A program made the translations under genes and the position numbers. A DNA stretch of 64,000 nucleotides from an uncultured Marinoscillum sp. (GTDB lineage: Bacteria > Bacteroidota > Bacteroidia > Cytophagales > MED-G16), in assembly GCA_902523065.1 (NCBI GenBank), contig CABYXZ010000002.1:287737-351736 (forward strand). The letters run 5' to 3'. Below are positions 43,599-51,586 of the stretch, one piece after another (within the stretch, counting starts at the first letter, position 1; the number at the start of each line of letters is the position of its first letter). Under the pieces are notes generated by a model. That model was not told the origin of the DNA, ran no database searches, and was given only the letters and a program-made list of their open reading frames with translations.

Positions 43599-44098
43599 TG
43601 GACCATGTATTTGCTGAATGTAGATTCTACTTTGACATCTATATCCTCAGCAATATTTTGAAATAGAAGTCGTGGTACTTTAATCTTGAAATCATCAAGT
43701 ACAATATTGAACTCAGTCTTTATCTCAATCCTGTCATTAGACTGGTTAAATGTAATAGGTACCGAAAGTTTTTTTGTCTGACCGTGAAGGGTAATCTCAC
43801 CTTCTGCCGTATCGCCCGAAATTTTTCCTCTGAATATACACTCAGGATATCTATCGGTCTCTAGGTAGCTGTCGTTAAAGTGTTTCTGCATCAACTTGTT
43901 CGGAAACTCAAAAGCAGATACGGGTATTTTTATTAGAAACTCACTTGTAGATAGATCAATTGCGCCTATTGACTCTGTATTTATAGCTGTTATGTCCTCG
44001 AGTGGGGCATATGAATAAAATTCTATCTTAGAACTTTCTATGGTATACCTCTCATTATTTATAGATAAGAAAGATAGAATTAGAAGTATCTTTACCAT
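43595..44098 (-). CDS. YceI-family protein
   Basis: A 167-residue protein with a short signal-like start (VKILLILSFLSINN). Landmarks are YTIESSKIEFYSYAPLEDI, MQKHFNDSYLETDRYPECIF and GEITLHGQTKKLSVPI (short forms used), the standard YceI lipocalin-like barrel. Such proteins bind isoprenoid-like lipids in the periplasm. It overlaps the barrel-protein gene upstream by 7 bases. Its place next to two steroid/lipid-type reductases is suggestive of shared lipid chemistry, which is inference. Confidence 0.9.
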   Translation of the reverse strand: MVKILLILSFLSINNERYTIESSKIEFYSYAPLEDITAINTESIGAIDLSTSEFLIKIPVSAFEFPNKLMQKHFNDSYLETDRYPECIFRGKISGDTAEGEITLHGQTKKLSVPITFNQSNDRIEIKTEFNIVLDDFKIKVPRLLFQNIAEDIDVKVESTFSKYMVQ

Positions 44099-44991
44099 TC
44101 CTTTTTAGATTTTTTACTGTTTGAGAACTCTCTTAAAATATTAAACCCAAAGCATATCTCTCCCTTCTCCCACGTCTTGTTGGTCTCAAACATAAACGCT
44201 TGCTCATTCATGGTATTAGTATTTGAGAAGTGGAACTGGAACACGTGACCCCCGGCCTCAATATCAATCCCTATACCCAGAGAGTTGTAATTTTGTCTAA
44301 ATATTTTGTCAAACTCCTGAGAGCCGTCGTCTTTATGATTTAATCTACCAAAATACTCTAGATTGACTGCAACTCTTTTACCTACCAAGTACCTGATAGC
44401 TCCTCCAATTCCTGTAAAAATATTGTTCTCATAACTATCGTATTCGTGAATCATCAGACTTGGCATAATCTGAAGAGAAAGGTTATTAATTTTCTTTGCT
44501 ATAAGTACCTGATTGATCTGTGCAAATCTTTGCATAAATGGAATTTTTATACCGTATCTAAGTGTTTCCATTGAGGATGCGAAAAGGTACTGCAATGTGA
44601 TTGGAGTTGAGTTGTCAATGGTCTGGTTGAGAAAAGAAAACCTTGCAAAGATATCGTAGACTTTCCTGTGGGAGTTTCTTCCAAAGCCAACCATTATATT
44701 GTCCGTTATCCCGTAGTCGTATCCAAGCCTAATCTTTGCCTGGTCAAGACCAAAAATATCATAAAATCCTTCCTCTATTGTACCGAACCTATGAGATATT
44801 CTAAATTCACCAACTCCTTTTGGAATCATCTCCACCGAGTGACCATTAACAATTCTTGTTGAACTGAACGTGGTTGATATTGGTTTATTTGTTGAAGAAG
44901 TTGATCCTAGAAGATCGTCCAAAGTATCTTGCCCTTTTGATATGAGCGAAATGAACAAGAGAAAAACAAATAAATAAGGTTTCATATACAT
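44092..44991 (-). CDS. DUF5777-type outer-membrane beta-barrel protein
   Basis: A 299-residue protein with a signal peptide ending ISKGQ. Repeated amphipathic strands with alternating hydrophobics fit an outer-membrane barrel. Landmarks SHRFGTIEEGFYDIFGLDQAKIRLGYDYG (short form RFGTIEEGFYDIFGLD) match the DUF5777 family that often precedes YceI genes in Bacteroidota. It is the first gene of the leftward operon and its function is unknown. Confidence 0.8.
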   Translation of the reverse strand: MYMKPYLFVFLLFISLISKGQDTLDDLLGSTSSTNKPISTTFSSTRIVNGHSVEMIPKGVGEFRISHRFGTIEEGFYDIFGLDQAKIRLGYDYGITDNIMVGFGRNSHRKVYDIFARFSFLNQTIDNSTPITLQYLFASSMETLRYGIKIPFMQRFAQINQVLIAKKINNLSLQIMPSLMIHEYDSYENNIFTGIGGAIRYLVGKRVAVNLEYFGRLNHKDDGSQEFDKIFRQNYNSLGIGIDIEAGGHVFQFHFSNTNTMNEQAFMFETNKTWEKGEICFGFNILREFSNSKKSKKEW

Positions 44992-45026
44992 ATATTTACT
45001 ATGAAGTTAACTATTAATACACTCTT

Positions 45027-45443
45027 ATGGAAGTAAAGGTTTCTATGTCATACCTTGATGACGAAAAATATTCAGTAAAAAATTCATCAGATAATGAACT
45101 TATCATTGATATGTATGCAAAAGATAAGAAGGAGAATCTTTCACCTATGGAACTTCTTCTTTCAGCTGTAACAACGTGCGCTGCGGTAGAGGTAGTATCA
45201 ATGATAAAGAAGAGGAGGAGAGATTTTAAAGATATCAAGGCTGAATCTTCAGGAGTGCGGGCCGATACTCATCCTATGTACTACAAAGAAATCAATGTGA
45301 AGTATATAATTTATTCTAAGGACTTGAAAGATAACGAGGCAGAGAGGTTTATTAGCCTAGCCCTTACAAAGTACTGCTCCGTAGGCTCTTCAATAAGGAA
45401 AGATACTGAGGTTAAGCACAGTTTTGAAATAATTAGAGATTAG
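45027..45443 (+). CDS. OsmC-family protein
   Basis: A 138-residue protein. The segment SPMELLLSAVTTCAAVEVVSM contains the first conserved cysteine, and YCSVGSSIRKDTEVKH the second, as in OsmC/Ohr-type peroxide reductases. It probably reduces organic hydroperoxides or related electrophiles. Both redox cysteines are present. A 35-base AT-rich gap separates it from the divergent barrel-protein gene. Confidence 0.9.
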   Translation: MEVKVSMSYLDDEKYSVKNSSDNELIIDMYAKDKKENLSPMELLLSAVTTCAAVEVVSMIKKRRRDFKDIKAESSGVRADTHPMYYKEINVKYIIYSKDLKDNEAERFISLALTKYCSVGSSIRKDTEVKHSFEIIRD

Positions 45444-45447
45444 TTTG

Positions 45448-46046
45448 ATGTTAAGATTATTATCTTTTTCTTTTCTTTTTTTTTAAGCCTAGAGAGTTAC
45501 TCTCAATTGCTTCCATCAATAGTAGGAGCAACTATAAAAAAAGGTTCAGGTGTATCATCAGATACATGGGATTCTTCAACAAAGGCTACTTGTATAACTT
45601 TATCTAATGGTAATCTCACATCTTTAGAAAGCAATTGTGGAAATGCTTGGAATAGTGTTTATGGATCAACTGGAGTAAGCTCAGGAATAAATGAATGGGA
45701 AATAACTATTAATGCTTATAATAATGTAAATGATAATGTGTACGATGTAATGGTTGGTGTAGCAACATCAAGGGATAACCCAAATAAGCATTTTCAAAAT
45801 GGTAGTGTTGGATATGGTTATATTTTACAAAATGGAGGGATATATCATAATGGTTTTAGTAATTATGGAGCTTCTTATGGTGTAGGTGATATTATTAAAA
45901 TCTCTTTAAATAGTGATACTAATCAACTTACCTTTTATAAAAATGGTGTGAGTCAAGGAGTTGCTTATACTGTTAGTGAAGGAACATACTATTTAGCTGT
46001 ATCTTATTGTGATAACACTAATACAAGGATTACTATAACTGATTAA
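45448..46046 (+). CDS. SPRY-like secreted protein, signal peptide broken by a poly-T frameshift
   Basis: From the ATG at 45448 the frame reads MLRLLSFSFLFF then stops in a run of nine T (45476-45484). One extra T would continue it as LSLESYSQLLPSIVGATIKK, a perfect signal peptide joined to the downstream open frame (45507-46046). The mature part, about 170 residues, matches SPRY/B30.2 domains: GVSSGINEWEITI, DVMVGVATSRDNP, GDIIKISLNSDTNQLTFYKNG (short form LTFYKNGVSQG). SPRY domains bind proteins. Whether this is decay, slippage control or a sequencing error is open. It converges on valS with no gap. Confidence 0.6.
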
Positions 46047-48626
46047 TTAGATTGACTTCTTAAGATTTTCTAGTTTAACTAGTGCGTCATCTCTCTTCTT
46101 TCTCTCAATATCCACAACATTTTGAGGTGCGTTATCTACAAAACTTTTATTTGATAGTTTTTTCTCTACTGACTTTAGAAATCCTTCTAAGTATTTAATT
46201 TGTTTCATTGTATCCTCTTTTGAGTGATCAGATTTTTCTATCGCTAGACATAAAGTATCCTTACCTGAGATGAGGGTAGGGTATTTACCCGGAATTTCAT
46301 TCACTACATCTAGATTTTTAGTCTTGGATAGCTTCTCAATTAAATCACTGTACTTATTAAAATCGAATTCTGATTTCTGATTTACCATAACCTCAACTAC
46401 ATCAATTTGTTTTATTTTATTGTCTGACTTAAGCTTTCTAAGTCCTGTGACTATCTCAAAAATTTTCTTCAAATCATTATTTAAATTTTTGTCAAACTTC
46501 TCTGGTATTGGGTAATCAGAAACCATTATATAATCTCTTTCTTTGTCTATCTGATTCCAGAGCTCTTCAGTTATGAACGGCATGAAAGGGTGTAGTGTCT
46601 TTAATATTTTGTCTAGTACCGCTAATGTACCTTTATAAGTTTTATCTGATATAGTGTTATCCTTAATGATTTCTAAATACCAGCTACAGAAATCATCCCA
46701 TATGAATGTATATAATGATAAAAGAGCATCTGATATTCTGTATTTTGAGAAGTGATCTTCGACTTCACTCAACACCTCATTAAACCTTGAATTTATCCAG
46801 TCTATGGCAAGGGATTGGTCCTTTCCTTTATCTGAGACCTTAAGTGTCTGTATAAGTCTGAACGCATTCCATAGCTTATTAGAGAAGTTTCTTCCCTGCT
46901 CACACAGTTTCTCATCGAATAGGAGGTCATTTCCTGCCGGGGCGCTAAAGAGCATACCAGCCCTCACCCCATCTGCACCGTACTTTTTCATTAGCTCTAT
47001 TGGATCTGGAGAGTTTCCTAGAGACTTTGACATCTTTCTCCTCTGCTTATCTCTAACTATACCTGTGAAGTACACATTCTTAAAAGGCATCTCTTCCCTA
47101 TACTCATATCCTGCCACAATCATTCTCGCAACCCAGAAGAAAATGATCTCTGGGGCAGTGACTAGATCTGAGGTTGGATAGTAGTAATTAATTTCTTCAT
47201 TATCAGGGTCATTGATACCATCAAATACAGTAATTGGCCATAGCCAACTTGAGAACCAAGTGTCAAGTACATCTTCATCCTGAGTAAGTTTATCATCTGT
47301 TATTTCTTTGTCAATACTTTGAGCTTTTTTTAGTGCCTCCTCTTTCGTCTCAGCAACAACAAACTCACCTGAAGGAAGGTAATAGGCTGGGATCTGGTGT
47401 CCCCACCAGAGCTGCCTGGATATACACCAGTCATTAATATTTTCCATCCAAGCCCTGTACATGTTTTTTAGTTTTGATGGGTGGAACTTAATATTGTCAT
47501 TCATTACATTTTCTAGTGCATGTACTTTTACCTCTTTCATGCTTAAGAACCACTGAGTAGATATTTTAGGTTCTACCACTGCGTCAGTCCTCTCAGAAAA
47601 CCCTACTTTATTCCTGTAGTTTTCAGCCTTTTCAAGCTGGCCAATCTTATCAAGGTCTCTGGCGATGTGTTTCCTTACCTTGAACCTGTCTTCTCCTACG
47701 TATAGCTTTCCGTTCTCATTTACTCTTCCCTCGTCATCAAAGATATCAATAGACTGCAGTTTATGTTTTTCACCTAGTTTGTAGTCGTTCACATCGTGGG
47801 ATGGTGTCACTTTAAGACATCCGGTACCGAATTCCATGTCAACATAATCATCAAGTATAATTGGCACCTCTCTGTCTACAAGTGGTACTATAGCCTTCTT
47901 CCCGTGTAGGTGCATAAACCTCTCATCATTGGGGTTGATGCAGACGGCGGTGTCACCCAAAAGAGTTTCTGGCCTAGTTGTAGCAATCGTTAGCGTATCA
48001 TCAGTCCCTGATACTTTATACTTAATATAAAATAGCTTTGAGTCAACTTCTTTGAATATGACCTCATCATCTGCAAGAGCTGTTTTACCTTCTGGGTCCC
48101 AGTTCACCATTCGAATCCCTCTATATATATGCCCTTTCTTATAGAGATCAATAAATACCTTGATTACAGACTTTGATAAATCTTCATCCATAGTAAACTT
48201 TGTCCTCGACCAGTCACAGGACGCACCTAGCTTTTTGAGTTGTTCAAGAATAATTCCACCGTATTTCTCTTTCCACTCCCAGGCGTACTCAAGAAACTTT
48301 TCTCTTGTGAGCGATTCTTTCTCTATCCCTTTATCTTTAAGCATTGCAACAACTTTCGCCTCAGTAGCAATCGATGCATGATCGGTCCCTGGAACCCAGC
48401 AAGCCTCTTTCCCTTGCATCCTCGCTCTCCTTGTCAGTATATCTTGTATGGAATTATTTAGCATGTGTCCCATATGAAGTACTCCAGTGACATTAGGGGG
48501 AGGAATTACTATAGTAAAGGGCTCTTTATCATTATTTGGATAAGATGAAAAACACTCATCTCTGAGCCATTTTTCATACCATTTATCTTCTATTGATTGG
48601 GGATTATATTTTGAGTCCAGAGACAT
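46047..48626 (-). CDS. valS: valine--tRNA ligase
   Basis: An 859-residue class I synthetase. The HIGH motif is PPPNVTGVLHMGHML, the KMSKS motif is RRKMSKSLGNSPDP, and the editing domain has TTRPETLLGDTAV. The end is a short coiled coil of the ValRS arm type (RKKRDDALVKLENLKK). It charges tRNA-Val and removes mischarged threonine. No zinc-finger insertion is obvious. The stop abuts the SPRY-like gene. Confidence 0.97.
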   Translation of the reverse strand: MSLDSKYNPQSIEDKWYEKWLRDECFSSYPNNDKEPFTIVIPPPNVTGVLHMGHMLNNSIQDILTRRARMQGKEACWVPGTDHASIATEAKVVAMLKDKGIEKESLTREKFLEYAWEWKEKYGGIILEQLKKLGASCDWSRTKFTMDEDLSKSVIKVFIDLYKKGHIYRGIRMVNWDPEGKTALADDEVIFKEVDSKLFYIKYKVSGTDDTLTIATTRPETLLGDTAVCINPNDERFMHLHGKKAIVPLVDREVPIILDDYVDMEFGTGCLKVTPSHDVNDYKLGEKHKLQSIDIFDDEGRVNENGKLYVGEDRFKVRKHIARDLDKIGQLEKAENYRNKVGFSERTDAVVEPKISTQWFLSMKEVKVHALENVMNDNIKFHPSKLKNMYRAWMENINDWCISRQLWWGHQIPAYYLPSGEFVVAETKEEALKKAQSIDKEITDDKLTQDEDVLDTWFSSWLWPITVFDGINDPDNEEINYYYPTSDLVTAPEIIFFWVARMIVAGYEYREEMPFKNVYFTGIVRDKQRRKMSKSLGNSPDPIELMKKYGADGVRAGMLFSAPAGNDLLFDEKLCEQGRNFSNKLWNAFRLIQTLKVSDKGKDQSLAIDWINSRFNEVLSEVEDHFSKYRISDALLSLYTFIWDDFCSWYLEIIKDNTISDKTYKGTLAVLDKILKTLHPFMPFITEELWNQIDKERDYIMVSDYPIPEKFDKNLNNDLKKIFEIVTGLRKLKSDNKIKQIDVVEVMVNQKSEFDFNKYSDLIEKLSKTKNLDVVNEIPGKYPTLISGKDTLCLAIEKSDHSKEDTMKQIKYLEGFLKSVEKKLSNKSFVDNAPQNVVDIERKKRDDALVKLENLKKSI

Positions 48627-48643
48627 ACGTAAAATTAATAAGT

Positions 48644-49903
48644 CTATCCTGCTATTTTAAGCATAGCATCAATAAATTTATCTATGTCTTCTACTGTAGA
48701 GTAGAGGTTTGGAGAAACCCTTAGACCCCTTATGCCACGGTCGTCGTCTATTGGAACCGTGAATATATTATACTCGTCAAATAGTCTGTCTGCCAAATCT
48801 CCCGGCTTAATATTTTTTATTCCTACGTTTGCTATTCCAAATGACTGACCTTCTCCAAGTGGTGTGTTTATAATTATATTTTTATGGTCCTTTAACACAT
48901 CTGCCCATCTCATCTGTAAAAACTTTAGTCTTTTAGACTTATTTTTTTTGCCAATTTTAAGATTAAATTCCACTGCAGGTATTATTCCGTTCTGATCTGA
49001 ACACGGCCTTGTACCTAGATGCTCTAGTTTCATTATATTATCTTCCTCGTACTGGGTGTCACCGTATAAAGGCCACAACTTCTCTACTATCCCTTTTCTC
49101 ACGTATAATAGTCCATTTCCAAGAGGAGCACCAAGCCATTTGTGAAGGCTGGAAGCATAAAAGTCACAACCAATCTCTGAGATATCCATATCAACGTGTG
49201 AGAATGAGTGAGCACCATCAACAATTGTTATTAGACCCATCTCCTTGGCTTTTGTACATACTTCTTTAACCGGGAATACCTGACCATTTAGAAAGACCAT
49301 GTGAGATATAAGTAGTACCTTGGTTTTATCATTTACTGCCCCAATTACTTTCTCTACAATTTCGTTTTGGTCCTGAGGGTGGATTGGGACATCAACTACT
49401 CTTATCTTTGTTCCGTACCTCTTCTCTCTCATATCTAGAGCCTGTATGATATTTGGATACTCCAGATTCGTTCTTAAAATTTCATCATCATCTCCAATTT
49501 TAAGTCCTTGTATTATTATGTTCATGGACTCAGTAGTATTTCTTGTTAGACAAATCTCTTCAGATGAAACACCTGAGTAGCTAGCAAGTGTCTCCCTAAC
49601 TTTCTCTCTCATCTGAGTCTGCTTAGTTCTCATGTAGTATGAGGGAGATTCATTAATTTCTTCTACGTAGTTAATCCAGTAGTCTTTGACGCTCTCTGGT
49701 GAGGGGCTAAAATAACCTGACTCAAGATTTATAAAGTCAACATTTTGTCTGTATAGTGAGGCTACGTCCCTCCAGTAGGCTTCGTCCTTATTAGCTGAAT
49801 CAAATGAAAAATTTTGAATTCTTTTCTGACTCATAGAAAATAAAGGAAACATGCTTCCTAGTGCTAGTGACTTGTGGATAAAGTTTCTTCTCGAGTTTGC
49901 CAT
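48644..49903 (-). CDS. class V aminotransferase-like PLP enzyme with twin-arginine signal
   Basis: A 419-residue protein. The start ANSRRNFIHKSLALGSMFPLF is a Tat-type signal (RR-x-F-hydrophobic). The PLP domain has TRNTTESMNIIIQGL, IVDGAHSFSHVDMD and the lysine in YASSLHKWLGAPLG, as in isopenicillin N epimerase and cysteine desulfurase-like enzymes. No persulfide cysteine loop is seen, so desulfuration is unlikely. Its substrate is unknown. It lies 17 bases upstream of valS on the same strand. Confidence 0.86.
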   Translation of the reverse strand: MANSRRNFIHKSLALGSMFPLFSMSQKRIQNFSFDSANKDEAYWRDVASLYRQNVDFINLESGYFSPSPESVKDYWINYVEEINESPSYYMRTKQTQMREKVRETLASYSGVSSEEICLTRNTTESMNIIIQGLKIGDDDEILRTNLEYPNIIQALDMREKRYGTKIRVVDVPIHPQDQNEIVEKVIGAVNDKTKVLLISHMVFLNGQVFPVKEVCTKAKEMGLITIVDGAHSFSHVDMDISEIGCDFYASSLHKWLGAPLGNGLLYVRKGIVEKLWPLYGDTQYEEDNIMKLEHLGTRPCSDQNGIIPAVEFNLKIGKKNKSKRLKFLQMRWADVLKDHKNIIINTPLGEGQSFGIANVGIKNIKPGDLADRLFDEYNIFTVPIDDDRGIRGLRVSPNLYSTVEDIDKFIDAMLKIAG

Positions 49904-49916
49904 GAGTGTAATTTAA

Positions 49917-49948
49917 TAAAAAAAAAAGGCTAACATGAGGTTAGCCTT
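49917..49948 (-). terminator. rho-independent terminator of the TonB receptor operon
   Basis: On the plus strand A-rich sequence is followed by AAGGCTAAC-ATGAG-GTTAGCCTT, a 9-bp stem with a 5-base loop. Read leftward, the stem is followed by a T run, placing the stop signal after the SGNH-like gene that ends at 49981. Confidence 0.88.
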
Positions 49949-49980
49949 AATTTAAGTGTAGTTTAGTTAGCTAGTTTTAC

Positions 49981-51582
49981 CTAGTCTACTGTTGCAGGTA
50001 GTCTAGTTCCTGGAACATCTCCAGGACTTCCATGAGGAACTGTAGCACCAAAGGTGTTGTTAATGGCATCAATAAATTTATTTGCCATTAAAGTATATCC
50101 TCTACCGTTTGGAAGTAATCCATCAACAGACCACATACCTGTTGGTGGCAAGAAACTGTACTCAACAACTGTTCCATCAATTGTTGCAGGCATTGTTCCT
50201 GCTAGGTTAGCAAAGAAACCATCGAAGTCAGCTACAGCGATTCTTCCGTCTCCGTAAGTAGCTACAGCCTGTTTGATCATTCCATTAAATGTTAACCTCT
50301 GCGTCTCAAGGTAGGTCAACTCTGAACCAGTAAGAAAATACACATCTGGAAGTGGAGCAGATACTCCAAACACTCCTTTAGTAGGGTCACCCTCTACTAC
50401 ATTTGTTCCAATTACAGAAGAAGCAAGTAGATGAGCTATCTCACCATCTTTTGCCATTCTCGCTTGCTTATATGGTTCAAGCATAGCTCTTTGTTCTGCA
50501 GTGAGCTGGTTAGCTAAAACCATCCCATCCCAGTAAGGACCTAAATCAGTCAGATCAGCATCGAATACTAGCAATGCGTTTACACCTGCAGACCAAGATA
50601 GTTTCCTCATCGCAGCCTCAGTTGATGTAATAAGACTCTGAGCAGCAAACCCGTCAACTGTCTGGTTATATGCACCAGCAAGCTGAGCAAGTTGACCTAA
50701 TGTAGCAGCATCATCTGTTGCGTCAAGTGGAATTGATGCAGTAGGATCTATTAGCTGAAAAAATGGAGAAGCAAGTACATCTGGTACTGTTCCAACAACT
50801 CCTTTCCATGTAGGGTTTCCAGCTACCATAGCCTGTACTGCCTGCTCGAATTGAGGACCTACTACCGTAGCAGCTGTAGGCTCAGGGAATACATTCTCAT
50901 CTCCTCCTCGTGCATAATGCGCAAGGAAGTCATACGCTCCAAGCCATGCCATGAAAAATGTTCCACCAGAACCGATCATCTGAGCCATAGAACTTACTGT
51001 ACCACTAGATGCATCAAATCTCGCATAGTATGGATTTACAGGATAAGGTGCAGCATTAGGTACTAAAAACTGTCCCAAAGTCTGCTTACCAACTGCAAAG
51101 TTTTGTATAGCTGTCATATCTCCTTGGTAAGGAGTTCCTACAGATGCATAATCACCTGGTGCCCTAGAGATACCTTGTTCTCCTGTACTTCTACTTACTG
51201 ACAAGAACCATCTTCCTTCGTCGTCAGAAGTTCCAGCTACACCGTCGTCTCCAGCACCAAAATATCCATTTTCAGAGTTTATGTCTGGCTGAACAAATGT
51301 GCTAGAACCACCAGCTTTAGCTAGTTGAACAGCAATCATTCTACCTACTGAATACGGCTGTAGTCCACTGTGAAGTAGACCTCCGTCACCAAATCCAGCA
51401 GTATATGCACCACCGATTGAGACGAATTTTGAGAAATCTGCACTACCTGATTCTCCACTTGAGGAAGACATGTCTGGTGCAGGAAGTGCTTTGAACTCGG
51501 TCTGTTCCTGCTCGCAAGCAAAGAATGATACCGTAAGCACTAACGTTAAAAATATTGATTTAAACTTTATCATAATCTTCAA
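49981..51582 (-). CDS. SGNH/GDSL-like lipoprotein with lost catalytic residues, TonB-receptor partner
   Basis: A 533-residue lipoprotein (lipobox SFFACEQE). Landmarks follow SGNH hydrolases, but the key residues differ. The nucleophile block reads SIGGAYTAGFGDGG, so GDS/GNS has become GGA (Ala59). The block III motif is WLGAYD instead of GxND. The C-terminal DxxH block reads VDGLLPNGRGYTLMANKF, with Asp487 kept and His replaced by Leu490. Intact relatives often follow TonB receptors in flavobacteria. This one is probably a surface-exposed binding protein, not an esterase. It starts 4 bases after the receptor gene. Confidence 0.8.
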   Translation of the reverse strand: MKIMIKFKSIFLTLVLTVSFFACEQEQTEFKALPAPDMSSSSGESGSADFSKFVSIGGAYTAGFGDGGLLHSGLQPYSVGRMIAVQLAKAGGSSTFVQPDINSENGYFGAGDDGVAGTSDDEGRWFLSVSRSTGEQGISRAPGDYASVGTPYQGDMTAIQNFAVGKQTLGQFLVPNAAPYPVNPYYARFDASSGTVSSMAQMIGSGGTFFMAWLGAYDFLAHYARGGDENVFPEPTAATVVGPQFEQAVQAMVAGNPTWKGVVGTVPDVLASPFFQLIDPTASIPLDATDDAATLGQLAQLAGAYNQTVDGFAAQSLITSTEAAMRKLSWSAGVNALLVFDADLTDLGPYWDGMVLANQLTAEQRAMLEPYKQARMAKDGEIAHLLASSVIGTNVVEGDPTKGVFGVSAPLPDVYFLTGSELTYLETQRLTFNGMIKQAVATYGDGRIAVADFDGFFANLAGTMPATIDGTVVEYSFLPPTGMWSVDGLLPNGRGYTLMANKFIDAINNTFGATVPHGSPGDVPGTRLPATVD

Positions 51583-51586
51583 TTTA

